A stretch of 64,000 bases of DNA from Neolewinella aurantiaca (GCF_008014675.1 NZ_VOXD01000034.1:1-64000), one strand, 5' to 3'; positions 26,404 through 36,326 are shown, numbered from the stretch's first letter. Program-made: numbers and translations. The notes: generated by a model from the sequence alone, not told the origin.

Positions 26404-28206
26404 CTACTGTAGCGTTACTTCTTTGATCCAAAGCCCCGTTTCGGTATCATTATCGTAGCCTCCGAAAATGTGCAATTCGCTTGCGCCCGCCCGCACGGTA
26501 AAATCTTCGACGATTGCCGTTGCCCACTGTCGGGGATAGACCTCTTTGCGTTTTACCCGGTCAGCAACCGAGAGTTGCGGAGTGATAGCTTTGGGTAATT
26601 CTATAAATTTCAGGTCTTGCTGCAGGCTGTCCATCTGAATACCGAGCCGTATATTTTTTTCGGCGTGGTAGTGAATGGTTACGCGGTATGTCCGGTCTTG
26701 GGTAATTTCAACAGGCCAATAAGCGCCGTTCCAGTCTAAATCCACGAAGAAATCATTAGACCAGCCGTATTCGTCCATAAAGTGCGTTTCTCCCAGTGGT
26801 TCTCCCTCGTGCGCCTGTAGGTGCACCGGACGAAACTGAGCGGCGTCGAGATTGATCGGAGGAGCAATCAAATCCGGCCGGGCGATCGTGGCGGCAAACC
26901 GGTTGTATTCGGCGGCCATCTCCCGGGCGTGGCCCTGAACGCCCTTCAGGAAGTCTGCGTCAGACGCCATGATATTGGTGCGCTGCCCCTCGTCTTTATG
27001 AATTTCGTAGGCTTCAAAATCATCAGGACTGTTCATCACCACCAAGCGGTGGCTGTTTCTGACGCTTCCCGGATAGCCGGTAAAATCGTAGCCCTGCTTG
27101 AATGCATAAATCGGGCGATTCTGGTCAAACACCCGCGAAGAATCAGGTTCGAGCAGGGGCATCAGGCTCTTTCCGTCTAATCCTCCGGGCGGTTGGGGTA
27201 AACCGACAATATCCAGTAAGGTCGGCACCAGGTCGATATGAGCTGCCGGTGTGTGAAACTGCCGGCCGTTGGCAGGATGGCCGTTAGGGAAACGGATACC
27301 GAAAGGCACCCGTACCCCGCCTTCGTTGACCGAGCCTTTTGTTCCTTTTAGTCCCATACGGTACCGGTCACCGTTGGGTCCGTTGTCGGTGCTGAAAATT
27401 ACGATGGTATTGTCGAGTTTTCCGGCTGCTTCAAGCTGATCGAGTAGCTTTCCGATGTGGTCGTCGACGGATTCGATCATAGCGTAGACACCAGTATTGT
27501 AGTCGGTCAGGCCGCGGCTTTTTACCGGGTTCCAGTACTTGTCGGCTACCTGCACTGGCGTATGCGGAGCCTGGTAAGTAAGCATACAAAAGAAAGGCTG
27601 ATCCTGGTCTGCCAGCATGAAGTGAGCGGCGGTATCGGTGAGGATTGTTGTCAGGTCTCCATTAAAGGGAACTACTTCATTGTCTTCGTTTTCCAGCTCG
27701 CCATTAAAGTAATCATTGAAGTGACCGAGGGTAAAGCCAAGAAACTGATCAAAGCCCTGCCCGTTGGGGTCGTAGGGCTTCGTGCTTCCATTATGCCACT
27801 TCCCGAACAGGCCGGTTCTGTAGCCTGCATGCTTCAGGTATTCAGGGATCGTCATGATGCCATCGTCCATGGTTTCGCGCCGACGGGTTACGAAGACAGC
27901 GCCCGTGCGGGGCGAATACAAGCCGCTCAGGAAACTGGCGCGCGTTGGCGCACAGACCGGGCTGACATAAAAACGGCTGAACTGAGCACCAGAAGTCAGC
28001 AGTGCATCCATATTCGGCGTCCGGATAGAGTCGTTGCCGTGCAGGGAGAGATCCCCAACCCCCTGATCGTCGGTTAGGATGAAGAGGATATTCGGGGGCA
28101 CGTCCTGTTTTCCGACCTCAACACCTCTGTTTTCGGAGGGCGACGGCGCGCAGGTGCAAACAAAAAGACCAAGGAGCAAGGCGGGGAAAACACATCGGTA
28201 CGTCAT
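26404..28206 (-). CDS. Type I sulfatase, exported lipoprotein
   Basis: The 600-residue protein belongs to the alkaline-phosphatase superfamily. The metal site starts at PNILFILTDDQGVGDLSLHG, and VCAPTRASFLSG gives the C-x-P-x-R sulfatase motif in which Cys85 would be converted to formylglycine. GKWHNG and IFSTDNGPNG are further sulfatase blocks. Residues about 470-600 form an extra all-beta tail (VEITQDRTYRVTIHYHAEKNIRL). It is exported by a lipoprotein-like signal, with candidate anchor cysteines at 17 and 19. It probably removes sulfate esters from marine polysaccharides, with linkage unknown. The codons for C17-T18-C19-A20-P21 are a copy of the dispersed motif. Confidence 0.92.
   Translation of the reverse strand: MTYRCVFPALLLGLFVCTCAPSPSENRGVEVGKQDVPPNILFILTDDQGVGDLSLHGNDSIRTPNMDALLTSGAQFSRFYVSPVCAPTRASFLSGLYSPRTGAVFVTRRRETMDDGIMTIPEYLKHAGYRTGLFGKWHNGSTKPYDPNGQGFDQFLGFTLGHFNDYFNGELENEDNEVVPFNGDLTTILTDTAAHFMLADQDQPFFCMLTYQAPHTPVQVADKYWNPVKSRGLTDYNTGVYAMIESVDDHIGKLLDQLEAAGKLDNTIVIFSTDNGPNGDRYRMGLKGTKGSVNEGGVRVPFGIRFPNGHPANGRQFHTPAAHIDLVPTLLDIVGLPQPPGGLDGKSLMPLLEPDSSRVFDQNRPIYAFKQGYDFTGYPGSVRNSHRLVVMNSPDDFEAYEIHKDEGQRTNIMASDADFLKGVQGHAREMAAEYNRFAATIARPDLIAPPINLDAAQFRPVHLQAHEGEPLGETHFMDEYGWSNDFFVDLDWNGAYWPVEITQDRTYRVTIHYHAEKNIRLGIQMDSLQQDLKFIELPKAITPQLSVADRVKRKEVYPRQWATAIVEDFTVRAGASELHIFGGYDNDTETGLWIKEVTLQ
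28145..28158 (-). repeat. Dispersed motif copy 7 inside the sulfatase signal peptide
   Basis: On the minus strand it reads TGCACCTGCGCGCC: the ten-base core is exact and the tail is shortened. It encodes the lipobox cysteine region of the sulfatase. Confidence 0.45.
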
Positions 28207-28262
28207 ACGGCTAAGGTAGCCATTTTCAGCCTTGATTGCTCCATGCTGAGCAGCGCAAAGTA

Positions 28263-28994
28263 TCAGGGCCGGAAACGCTTCTGATTGAAGGGAAAACTAA
28301 ACTCTTCGTCCTGTACCGTAACGATGAAGTTAAAGTATTCAGCTTCATCGTTGCGCGGAAACGCAACCTTTCCGAAGGCGGTTTTCCCGGGATCTATCGT
28401 TGTTATCCGGAAAGCATAATCGAGCCAGAAATAACGATTGGAAGGCGGAGGTTCTTCTCCATCCAGCGGAGCGACTTCTCCCCTCGCTACAAGATCTTCA
28501 TTATCCTCATCCCTGAGCACAAAGGAGAGGTCTGAAGTAGTGTTTATGGCCAGGTCGCTATACAGGTAACTGTCGGCAGCACCGGTATTAGCAGCTAAGG
28601 CAGCTCCTGCAATTGAGGCAGCAACCCCTGCTATCGCGAACCCCTTGGCCGCACGGGTACTTTTGACGGATTTGATGTCCATACTCAGCAATTGCACTTC
28701 GGGGTCAATGGCTTGCTGAACGGGGCCGGCGTCGCCGGCCAGTAAACAGCTTGCCGGATCGAAGTCGAATGCCGTAGAACTGGTGTTTTCCACTTCGAGA
28801 TGGAACACGACGTACTTCGGGGAAGAATCGTAAAAGCTCACCGTCACCTTAGCGTCTTCATTAGAACGGACAACAAGCTTTACTCCATAACGATGGGCAG
28901 ACACCTCTGTGTCGGGTTCCATTCGTACAACGTAAGGTGAGGAACATCCTGACAGAGCCAGGTAAAAAAGGAACAGGGTAATTAAGAATCTCAT
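28263..28994 (-). CDS. Lipoprotein of unknown function
   Basis: The 243-residue protein has an SPII signal (LFLFYLALSGC, Cys at 17). The mature part begins with an Ig-like stretch (VVRSNEDAKVTVSFYDSSPKYVVFHLEVENTSSTAFDFDP) that reads like the beta-sandwich found in envelope proteins. It then has a small-residue hydrophobic helix (GFAIAGVAASIAGAALAANTG, residues about 117-137) that could insert in a membrane or pack as a glycine-rich helix, and a final beta region. No family was recognised. It lies 56 bp upstream of the sulfatase gene on the same strand. Confidence 0.65.
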   Translation of the reverse strand: MRFLITLFLFYLALSGCSSPYVVRMEPDTEVSAHRYGVKLVVRSNEDAKVTVSFYDSSPKYVVFHLEVENTSSTAFDFDPASCLLAGDAGPVQQAIDPEVQLLSMDIKSVKSTRAAKGFAIAGVAASIAGAALAANTGAADSYLYSDLAINTTSDLSFVLRDEDNEDLVARGEVAPLDGEEPPPSNRYFWLDYAFRITTIDPGKTAFGKVAFPRNDEAEYFNFIVTVQDEEFSFPFNQKRFRP

Positions 28995-29088
28995 CAGCTG
29001 GGTGTAATTAGGTGCTCTCTAAGATCAGGGTTCCGGGAGAAATTTGAAAGCTACCCTGTCGTATTTAGCACAACCTTAACGCTGATCG

Positions 29089-29880
29089 TTACTGAAAGGC
29101 TTTTCCCAGCCTGGCCAGGTATTGAGCACTCGTTTCTTTCATGTAGATGCCCAGAGACAAAGCGGTTTTGTCCAGAAGGTTGGTATCGAAGATACGATAG
29201 TCGAATTGGTGGTCCAGCCCGGTAGTAAGTTGCTCGCGCTTACGGACAAGCAATTCAAATTCGGAACTGCTAATGTTATTCTTCCCGCCCGCGTTCACAT
29301 ACTCTTTAAGCCTGCGTTCGGTATCGATCAAACCACCCCGCAAAATCTTGAGTGCATCGGCTGCCTCCGCCAGGATCTTTCGCTGCAAGTTGATGTTGTC
29401 CATCGCCAATGTCTTTTCGGACTCAATCCGGCCTTTGGTTTTCTCCACCGAGAAGTAGTGTTCGTCGATGTCCCGGTTGAATTGTTTCACGATGGTCATG
29501 TGCAGCTCCGCAAGCTCACGCATTGGCTCTATGATGGCGAAGAACTTCTCGGTTTGCAACTGGTGGTACTGCTTTTCCCCGGCCAGTGAGCCGCGCCGGT
29601 GCGGGTCATTAGACACGAGAAACAACCTGGTTACCTTCCCTTTCACTTCATGATCCACGACCCGAAGCTTACTCAGGTTTCGGGAAAACTCTTCTGCTCT
29701 ATTGTTGAAATCCAGGTTGAGCGCTAAAATCTCATCAAGAGCGTCGGGGCCATCCGGATCGAAGTCACCATCGAAAGAGAACATGGGCTCCGGTGTCGGA
29801 TCAGCAGGAGTTTCACCGGACGATTCCGGCTTCTTATCCGGTAGCGGGTTGTCAAAAAGATCGTCGTAGGGATTGGGCAT
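29089..29880 (-). CDS. Unknown cytoplasmic coiled-coil protein
   Basis: The 263-residue protein has no signal peptide. The first 50 residues are acidic and proline-rich (SSGETPADPTPEPMFSFDGDFDPDGPDALDEI), likely disordered. The rest is almost all charged helix: LRELAELHMTIV-like heptads, SVEKTKGRIESEKTLAMDNINLQRKILAEAADALKIL and LIDTERRLKEYV suggest a coiled coil. The start at MPNPYDDLF is chosen because the upstream 21 codons are compositionally different. It lies near, and on the same strand as, the MscS-like channel and metalloprotease genes. I do not recognise a family. Confidence 0.6.
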   Translation of the reverse strand: MPNPYDDLFDNPLPDKKPESSGETPADPTPEPMFSFDGDFDPDGPDALDEILALNLDFNNRAEEFSRNLSKLRVVDHEVKGKVTRLFLVSNDPHRRGSLAGEKQYHQLQTEKFFAIIEPMRELAELHMTIVKQFNRDIDEHYFSVEKTKGRIESEKTLAMDNINLQRKILAEAADALKILRGGLIDTERRLKEYVNAGGKNNISSSEFELLVRKREQLTTGLDHQFDYRIFDTNLLDKTALSLGIYMKETSAQYLARLGKAFQ

Positions 29881-29984
29881 GGCCGTGGTTTGGCTTAATT
29901 GAGGAAAGTTACAAAATGACGAAGATAACGAGGTTATTAGCACACCCTGCCACTTACATTTTCGAACCTGGCCGGGCTTATATT

Positions 29985-30863
29985 CTAAGCTTCCGGCTGC
30001 TGCTGGTGAGTGGTAACATAAGAGAAAACAGCCCTGACGGTACTTCGTTTGATCTTTTGTCGTACTTCCGAGGCTTCCTGAATAAGCCGGTACTGAAACT
30101 TCAGTTCAAGCAGGTCTTTTTTGACTTCTCTTATCTTAAGATTATAAGACCTTGGTTCTATGTGCTCGGCATATTCCGAAACGGCATTGATGAGCTCTTT
30201 TTCAAGGGCATCGATCTGACGGACCAACTTGATGTCCATTTCAAAATCGATACTCATCAGTCGTACGTCACGACGGGTGTAATTTATGATTTCCTCGGAG
30301 TAAACCTTGCCGTTAGGGAGGATTACGAGATCATCGTTGTCGTTCATGATCTTTACTTTCAGCAGACCAATGTCTACCACCCTACCCTTATACCCGTGAA
30401 ATTTGACGTAATCGCCAGCTTCAAAGGTGTCCGAAAAGCTGTAGTACATGCCTACGATCAGATCGTTGACAAATTCTTTAGAGATGATAGCAATGGCGGC
30501 TGCGACGATACTCAGGGAGGTAAACAGGCTCGAGAACTCAACTCCAAGCAACGAGAAAAAGGTAAAGATCCCCAGTGCGACGAGTAATAATTTGCGAATG
30601 TTTTCTACTCCGAAAACGAAGTTTTTCACGCCCCTTCGACGGGAGTACCCCCGTTGGCGGTACCACCACTTTACCAGTCTCGTTGCCAGGTTGATACCCA
30701 CCAAAAGGACAAAGAAAAGGGCAAGCGTCCGCTGATTTGACTCAGTAATAGTCTCAGTTTTAAAAATGAGAATATTCTGGATGAGTAAATAAGCACAACC
30801 TGCAAGTACCGCCAACTCCAGGATGATTACCAGGAAGTTGAAAACCGGGGATCGTTTTTTCAT
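29985..30863 (-). CDS. Small-conductance mechanosensitive channel (MscS family)
   Basis: The 292-residue inner-membrane channel has three or four helices in the first 150 residues, the pore helix region SSLFTSLSIVAAAIAIISKEFVNDLIVGMYYSF, then the beta domain DTFEAGDYVKFHGYKGRVVDIGLLKVKIMNDNDDLVILPNGKVYSEEIINYTRR, the MscS signature. The C-terminal mixed domain is shorter than in E. coli MscS. It releases solutes under osmotic downshock. Its ATG abuts the stop of the upstream metalloprotease with no spacer (TAA-ATG at 30861-30866), so translation is probably coupled. Confidence 0.9.
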   Translation of the reverse strand: MKKRSPVFNFLVIILELAVLAGCAYLLIQNILIFKTETITESNQRTLALFFVLLVGINLATRLVKWWYRQRGYSRRRGVKNFVFGVENIRKLLLVALGIFTFFSLLGVEFSSLFTSLSIVAAAIAIISKEFVNDLIVGMYYSFSDTFEAGDYVKFHGYKGRVVDIGLLKVKIMNDNDDLVILPNGKVYSEEIINYTRRDVRLMSIDFEMDIKLVRQIDALEKELINAVSEYAEHIEPRSYNLKIREVKKDLLELKFQYRLIQEASEVRQKIKRSTVRAVFSYVTTHQQQPEA

Positions 30864-33320
30864 TTAATCGTTATCAAGCATTTCGTCAATCAAAGCTGCA
30901 ATATCCTGCAGGTGGTAGCGGATGATGCCCGCTTTATACTTTCCTGCCGGGTCGCTGACCGCCTCGGCGATCATGCGCAGCTCTGCGCGGGCAGCAGCTC
31001 CTACATCTGTCCGTTTTTCAGCATCTTCTTTCAGAAGCATCCCCAACTTAGCGACGTGACTGCGCTGTAAGTTGCGTCGGAAGCCATCTATTTCAGCTCC
31101 GCTTTCGAGTTCAGACCACAAACCTTCCCGGAGGTCTTCCAGCATATCCGTCAGCGGGTAGGCTTTTTCGCCGTTCAGGGCTTCCTGTTCGACGAGTCTG
31201 GCGAGGCGGTCGCTGCGCAGCAGACCATTCAGCTGTCGCTCCTGAAGGCTTCGTATTCGCGGCATCACACCGTCCGGACCGATGTTGCGGACGATATTCT
31301 CCTGAAGCAGCCAATCGGGAGTACTGAAAACATGATCGTTGAGGAACGCTACCGATGCCTCCTGCTCGCCGCGGTCGAGCGGAGTATAGGTAAAGCCTTT
31401 TTCGTCGGTTGTTCTCAAATGCTCGTAGACACCTCCCACGTTAGAGGTAACATGGCCAGAGAAGCGTGACCACACTCCTAACAGTTCACCGTATAGTTCC
31501 TCCAGATCAGCGTATCCTTCGCCGGAAGTTGCTGTCCATTCTGCTAGATTAGGCGCTACGCGTTTCAGGTTCATCAGACCGTAAGTACTCGCCTTCACCG
31601 GGTCATCGCCCACAGATTCTGTCTGAGAACTTGGGTCGTAACTATTACGTCCACCGAAGAGGAATTTCGGATCCCCTTTTTTATCGGCGATCCACTTTCG
31701 CAGGGTCGGGAGTTCGGCTTCAGCTGAATTGGCTTCAGGAATCACACGGTAGCCCCAGTTGATGGCGTAGACATCATACGGCCCGAGCATCCGTACCCAA
31801 CGGACACCTTTGTCTCCCGGCTGAGCGACATAGTTATAGCGGGTGTAATCCATGATGGTGGTAGCCAGTCCCCATTTGTTGGTGAAGGTGGCGGAGCGCA
31901 GCGAGTCTACCGGGTAAGCATAGCTCGCTTTCATGTTGTGGGGCAGGCCGAGGGCGTGTCCGATTTCGTGCGCAATCACCATACGCATCATTTCCCCGAT
32001 TTCTTCGGGCGAGGTGTTCAGTGTGCGGGCCGAGGGGTTGGCAGCTCCGGTTTCCAGCAGGTAACGGTTGCGGTAGCTCCGCAGGTGATTGTGGTACCAG
32101 ATGATGTCTGACTCGATGATCTCCCCGGAGCGCGGGTCGGATACACTTGGGCCCATTGCGTTGCGTGTTTCGCTGGCTACATATCGAACCGTCGAGTAAC
32201 GGGCATCTTCTGCACTCCAATCCGGATCTTCCTCCTTGGTGGGCGCACGCTTGGCGATGATGGCATTTTTGAAGCCTGCTGCTTCAAAAGCAACCTGCCA
32301 ATCCTGAATACCCTGAATAAAGTAAGGAACGAATTTCTCCGGTGTTGCCGGATCGATATAGTAAACAATCGGCTTTACCGGCTCAACCAGTTTCCCCTTG
32401 GCGTACGCAACGGGATCTTTTGGCTCCAGGCGCCAGCGGCTCAGGTATGTTTTGCGGTCGGCCTTCAGGGCCTCCGAACCATAGTCTACCTGGCTGACGG
32501 TAAACCACCCTATCCTTTCGTCGAACAAGCGGGGCTGCATCGGTTCTTCCGGCAAGAGGTAGAGCGACTGTGCCATCTGCATCGAGATAGTTCCTGATTT
32601 CCGGTTAGAAGGTGGCTGACTGGAAGAGAAGGTCATATCGTGGCGTACCTCGACGTTTTCGGGGTAGGCTGCCATCCGGTCGATGAAGGAGCGTTTCTTA
32701 TCGAGGCTTCGTACTTTGTAGGAGGTTCTCACGCGTGATGACAGACCGCTGATAGCGGGAACGTCAGTAAGGAAAAGGTCGTTCACCGAAATAACCGCAG
32801 CAGTAGAGTCTTCGTTAAAAGCTTCGATCTTGAAACTCATGATGAGCGGTGCGTAGTTGTTGTTCTGCACCGATATATTGATCGGCAACTCCTCGTCCGC
32901 AACGCTATTGTACGAAATAGACTTCAGGTGAATGTTGTTGTGGTTTCGCGTCCAGTGCACCAACTGTTCGTTGGTTTTGGTACCTGCATTGAAGTAGCCT
33001 CCACCCAGGTTTGCGGGAATTTTTGCAATTCGGCTCACGAGCAACATGTCTTTGCCAAATTTATCGAAAGGAATCTCGAAGTAGTATTTGTCTTCTACTC
33101 GATGGGTATTGAAGAGGCCCATCGTCGATTCCGCATCTTCGGTGATCACCTCGGCGTATTCCTTGAAAGGAGATTTTTTCTTTTTCTTTTCTGGCTCCTC
33201 TTCAATCACAACTGCGGTAACGGTATCCTTGGGCTCTTCCTCGGCCCCCTGGGCACAAAGGGCGTTGGTACTGAACAGCAGGCAAAGCATGAATATGGAG
33301 GATAGGTAGTGTCTGGTCAT
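30864..33320 (-). CDS. Large zinc metalloprotease (DUF5117/DUF4953, metzincin-like)
   Basis: The 818-residue exported protein has a signal peptide (FMLCLLFSTNALCAQ), a charged linker rich in Glu/Lys (EEEPEKKKKKSPFKEY), the DUF5117-type region (RVEDKYYFEIPFDKFGKDMLLVSRI) and the zinc site VIAHEIGHALGLPHNMKASY, matching HExxHxxGxxH, with Met-turn-like IMDYTRYN downstream. These are abundant periplasmic or surface proteins in Bacteroidota; substrates are unknown. It forms a zero-spacing unit with the MscS gene. A copy of the dispersed motif lies 59 bp upstream of its start, oriented with the gene. Confidence 0.9.
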   Translation of the reverse strand: MTRHYLSSIFMLCLLFSTNALCAQGAEEEPKDTVTAVVIEEEPEKKKKKSPFKEYAEVITEDAESTMGLFNTHRVEDKYYFEIPFDKFGKDMLLVSRIAKIPANLGGGYFNAGTKTNEQLVHWTRNHNNIHLKSISYNSVADEELPINISVQNNNYAPLIMSFKIEAFNEDSTAAVISVNDLFLTDVPAISGLSSRVRTSYKVRSLDKKRSFIDRMAAYPENVEVRHDMTFSSSQPPSNRKSGTISMQMAQSLYLLPEEPMQPRLFDERIGWFTVSQVDYGSEALKADRKTYLSRWRLEPKDPVAYAKGKLVEPVKPIVYYIDPATPEKFVPYFIQGIQDWQVAFEAAGFKNAIIAKRAPTKEEDPDWSAEDARYSTVRYVASETRNAMGPSVSDPRSGEIIESDIIWYHNHLRSYRNRYLLETGAANPSARTLNTSPEEIGEMMRMVIAHEIGHALGLPHNMKASYAYPVDSLRSATFTNKWGLATTIMDYTRYNYVAQPGDKGVRWVRMLGPYDVYAINWGYRVIPEANSAEAELPTLRKWIADKKGDPKFLFGGRNSYDPSSQTESVGDDPVKASTYGLMNLKRVAPNLAEWTATSGEGYADLEELYGELLGVWSRFSGHVTSNVGGVYEHLRTTDEKGFTYTPLDRGEQEASVAFLNDHVFSTPDWLLQENIVRNIGPDGVMPRIRSLQERQLNGLLRSDRLARLVEQEALNGEKAYPLTDMLEDLREGLWSELESGAEIDGFRRNLQRSHVAKLGMLLKEDAEKRTDVGAAARAELRMIAEAVSDPAGKYKAGIIRYHLQDIAALIDEMLDND

Positions 33321-33378
33321 TTGGCTGGGTTATTAATTCATCGGGCAAGATAGGAAATCTGCTGCGTAGTGATTTTTT

Positions 33379-33414
33379 GGCGCGGCCGCAGGTGCAATGG
33401 GAGGTTTTGTGGAG
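33379..33414 (-). repeat. Dispersed motif copy 8 with 18-bp extension shared with 36.5 kb
   Basis: The core at 33379-33396 reads TGCACCTGCGGCCGCGCC on the minus strand. The adjoining 18 bp (33397-33414, ATGGGAGGTTTTGTGGAG on plus) recur exactly at 36472-36489 beside another core, so 35 of 36 bp match. Confidence 0.7.
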
Positions 33415-33968
33415 ACACGGTTTCCCCGCTAAGACTTTACAATTTTGCGTAAAGAAGATTTACCCCCCTTGCATCCCAGCAGATTTAACGCCATTCACCG
33501 CTTGCTCAGCAAGCGGTTGGGGAAGGAGCAAAGGGAACTGAAACAGCCTAAATGTTACGTGATTATACGGCTTCAGCTCAGTAGTCCCCCTTATTGTCAC
33601 CCCTTGTATACACAAATCTTACTGGTGTACCCCTTATTGTCCCCCGTAGTAGATATACATCTGACTGCTGGTCCGCACATCTTTGCAACCTGACATACAA
33701 ACACCTGCACGTTGATGACCTGACTGGAACAATCAACAACATAAATGCTGAATTGAGAGCTTGTTCGGGTTTTGCCTTCTGGCTGATTGCTGACAAATTT
33801 GATGTAAAACGATGAGCGAGAAACTTGCATAGCCATAGCTATGGAAGTTTTGAGCGAAGAAGTGCAGCATCAAATTTAGCGCAAGCAAGCCGAAGTGTTA
33901 AACCCGAACAAGCTTTAAGATCAGTATCGCTCAACGCAGGTAATTAACTCCCCATTAAATTCTGATTC
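33415..33968. other. Long gap without a convincing gene
   Basis: Several short frames of 60-80 codons overlap here on both strands, none with family character or good starts. The main structure is the long hairpin at 33758-33914. An AT-rich stretch follows before the C11 protease gene. No tRNA or recognisable RNA gene was seen. Confidence 0.5.
33758..33914. repeat. 157-bp imperfect hairpin element (MITE-like)
   Basis: The outer arms AGCTTGTTCGGGTTT (33758-33772) and AAACCCGAACAAGCT (33900-33914) are exactly complementary. Inner arms AAATTTGATG/CATCAAATTT and AACTTGCATAGC/GCTATGGAAGTT follow in nested order, and the centre contains the palindrome CCATAGCTATGG. The whole interval therefore folds on itself. 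It encodes no protein, and looks like a non-autonomous mobile relic. Confidence 0.65.
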
Positions 33969-36188
33969 ATGAAACACTTTTTCTACCTCGTGCTACTACT
34001 GTGTGGTATGCTAAGCCCTGCGGACGCCTTCTCGCAGGACACCAAAAACTGGACATTAATTGTCTATCTCGTCGGTTCCGATCTGGAGAGTGGATTTGCC
34101 GCCGGCAGTACCGACATGGCGGAAATGATGAGCATCTCCAACACCAGTAATGTCAACATCGTTGTGCTTACAGGTGCCGCCGATAAAGATGGGTGGCGAA
34201 CACCAAAGAGCTACCTGATTAAGGACGGTGTTCGCTCAGAACTTGGATTTGTCGCCCCCAACCAACAGGTGATGTCAAGCCCCGAAAACCTGACGGCCTT
34301 CATCGACTGGTCCGTCTCCAACTACCCCGCCACCAACTATTTCCTGACCATGTGGAACCACGGCATGTCAATTCGGGGATATGGATGGGACGATGTAAGC
34401 AAGGAACAGTTTACAATTCCACAGATCGCCACTGCGATAGGCTCTACCAACTTTATTCAAGACGGGAATATGTTTGAGTTGATCGGCTTCGATGCTTGCC
34501 TCATGGCTAACCTGGAAGCCCAACTCCCGCTTAAAGACTTCGGTTATTTTTTCGTTGCATCCGAAGAGACGGAGCCGGGCCACGGTTGGGATTATGCCCC
34601 CATCATCCGCGCGCTGCAGCAAACCGAATTCGACTGGAATGGCTTTGACATTGGCTACGAAGTAGTAGACGGGTTCATAGCCCAGGGAATAGCTGAAAAT
34701 TCCGGCCCGACCACCACGCTGAGTGTAACAGATCTTACCGCACTTGACGGTCTCCGGAACAAACTGGAACTGCTTTTTGCCAAAATAAAACAAGAAGGAA
34801 AACACCGGTCCCTTCAAAAAGCGCGTGGCGTCGCTCAGGAATACGCTCAATCGCTGACGGAGCCTCTACAGTCAGAAGACGTGGTAGACATTGGCGACCT
34901 CATGAAAAAACTGAAAGCGAAAGACCCTTCCCTCGCCGCTGAGGCCAACGCTGTTTTGGCAGAACTGGACCAGGTAGTGCTTTATGAGCGTCACTCCACC
35001 GGCCGACCAAACTCCACCGGTATGACCATGTTCATCCCGCACAACAAGATGGTAGACACTTTCGAAACTGGCTTCTTCATGCGGGAAACCTACGCACCTC
35101 TCCAGTTTTCTGACCCGATCGAGAGTTACATCTCCACGGATTACTACACGGCTGTCGGGTCAGATAATACACCACCAACCGGCCAACTGGATGACGACTT
35201 CGGTAATTTCTGGAGAGGTACATCCGGAACCAGTGGCCGCAGTGTCAACGAAAACACAAGCGCTATCCGTGTAAATCACGCCAATGACCTCGAAGAGGTA
35301 AGGGTTGTACTGGTGGAAGAATTCCCCGGCATGCCCGATGAGTTTATTATCCTCGGTAGCACCTTCCCGGATACTTCCGCCTTCGTTGCCGAAGATGAAG
35401 AAATATTTGCCTACGAATTTGACGGAATGTGGTTGGGCATAAACGGCTTCCCTGCTTATATCTCTGATATATACGAGTACGAAGTGGAAGACGAAGATGG
35501 TAACGTCGAATACTTCGCCCAGATACAAATCCCCGCATTGCTGAACTACATCAATGACGATAGTCTCGGTCAGGAAATTATGATCTCCTACCGGTACGAT
35601 GAAGATTTCAATATAACGATGGAAGGAATCATCCCCCAGGCATATGACGAGGATGGCATACTCGTACCCGGTAAGGAGCGGATCAACCTCGTTCCGGGGG
35701 ATGTCGTCCAGCTCACCTACGAAAGTTTCAACGAAGTAACGGATGAGGAGTTTTTCGTCATTGACGACGACGCATACATTACGATCGAAAACGGAAACGA
35801 TGACCTGATGCTTGAGTACGATGATCTTTTTGAAGGAAACTACCGCATCGGTTTCCTGCTGACAGACCATTCTCAAAACGACACCCTTATCTTCGATACA
35901 AAGGTATTTTCGGTCAATACTGATGGAACCGCAAATAACTTTGCGGACAATAACATATCCATGTTCCCCAACCCCGCCAGTACCGAATTGGTGGTTGAAA
36001 ACGGTAACTTCACCGGCTCATCTTACCTGGTCCGTTTGATCGATATGAACGGAAGGCAAGTGTTCAAAGGGAGCTACAACCAAAACCGCGCAGTGCTTCA
36101 GACCCGGAACCTGCCCACCGGCTTGTACAGTATTGAGCTGATTGTTGATGGTAAGATTTATGCCGATAAAGTTGTGCTTAAGAACTAA
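33969..36188 (+). CDS. Clostripain-family (C11) cysteine protease with type IX sorting domain
   Basis: The 739-residue secreted protease has a signal peptide (FYLVLLLCGMLSPADAFSQ). The C11 domain (about 27-380) begins NWTLIVYLVGSDLESG and contains the catalytic His131 in TMWNHGMS and Cys177 in GFDACLMAN, with the usual ASEETEPGHGWDY after it. A long acidic beta region (about 430-640) follows, rich in Asp/Glu (YEVEDEDGNVEYFAQ). The C terminus has a sorting domain (MFPNPASTELVVENGNF ... LIDMNGRQVFKGSYNQNRAVLQTRNLPTGLYSIELIVDGKIYADKVVLKN), predicting secretion by the type IX system and surface attachment. It probably cleaves after Arg or Lys. Confidence 0.93.
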   Translation: MKHFFYLVLLLCGMLSPADAFSQDTKNWTLIVYLVGSDLESGFAAGSTDMAEMMSISNTSNVNIVVLTGAADKDGWRTPKSYLIKDGVRSELGFVAPNQQVMSSPENLTAFIDWSVSNYPATNYFLTMWNHGMSIRGYGWDDVSKEQFTIPQIATAIGSTNFIQDGNMFELIGFDACLMANLEAQLPLKDFGYFFVASEETEPGHGWDYAPIIRALQQTEFDWNGFDIGYEVVDGFIAQGIAENSGPTTTLSVTDLTALDGLRNKLELLFAKIKQEGKHRSLQKARGVAQEYAQSLTEPLQSEDVVDIGDLMKKLKAKDPSLAAEANAVLAELDQVVLYERHSTGRPNSTGMTMFIPHNKMVDTFETGFFMRETYAPLQFSDPIESYISTDYYTAVGSDNTPPTGQLDDDFGNFWRGTSGTSGRSVNENTSAIRVNHANDLEEVRVVLVEEFPGMPDEFIILGSTFPDTSAFVAEDEEIFAYEFDGMWLGINGFPAYISDIYEYEVEDEDGNVEYFAQIQIPALLNYINDDSLGQEIMISYRYDEDFNITMEGIIPQAYDEDGILVPGKERINLVPGDVVQLTYESFNEVTDEEFFVIDDDAYITIENGNDDLMLEYDDLFEGNYRIGFLLTDHSQNDTLIFDTKVFSVNTDGTANNFADNNISMFPNPASTELVVENGNFTGSSYLVRLIDMNGRQVFKGSYNQNRAVLQTRNLPTGLYSIELIVDGKIYADKVVLKN

Positions 36189-36326
36189 GCCCTCCGGCAT
36201 TTTGCCTGAACCATTAAGTGATGCGAAAGAGCTGGTCCAGGCATAAGCAATTGCAGGAAGCAGCCTCCTGACCCAATTAAAGTTTCACGTTTAAAACGCG
36301 ACGCGTTTTTAGCTGTGTCTCTCCAC

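Noticed and set aside
33594-33836. Overlapping frames of 70-80 codons in the gap before the C11 protease
   Set aside because: They lie on both strands with equal quality, contain part of the long hairpin, and show no recognisable domain.
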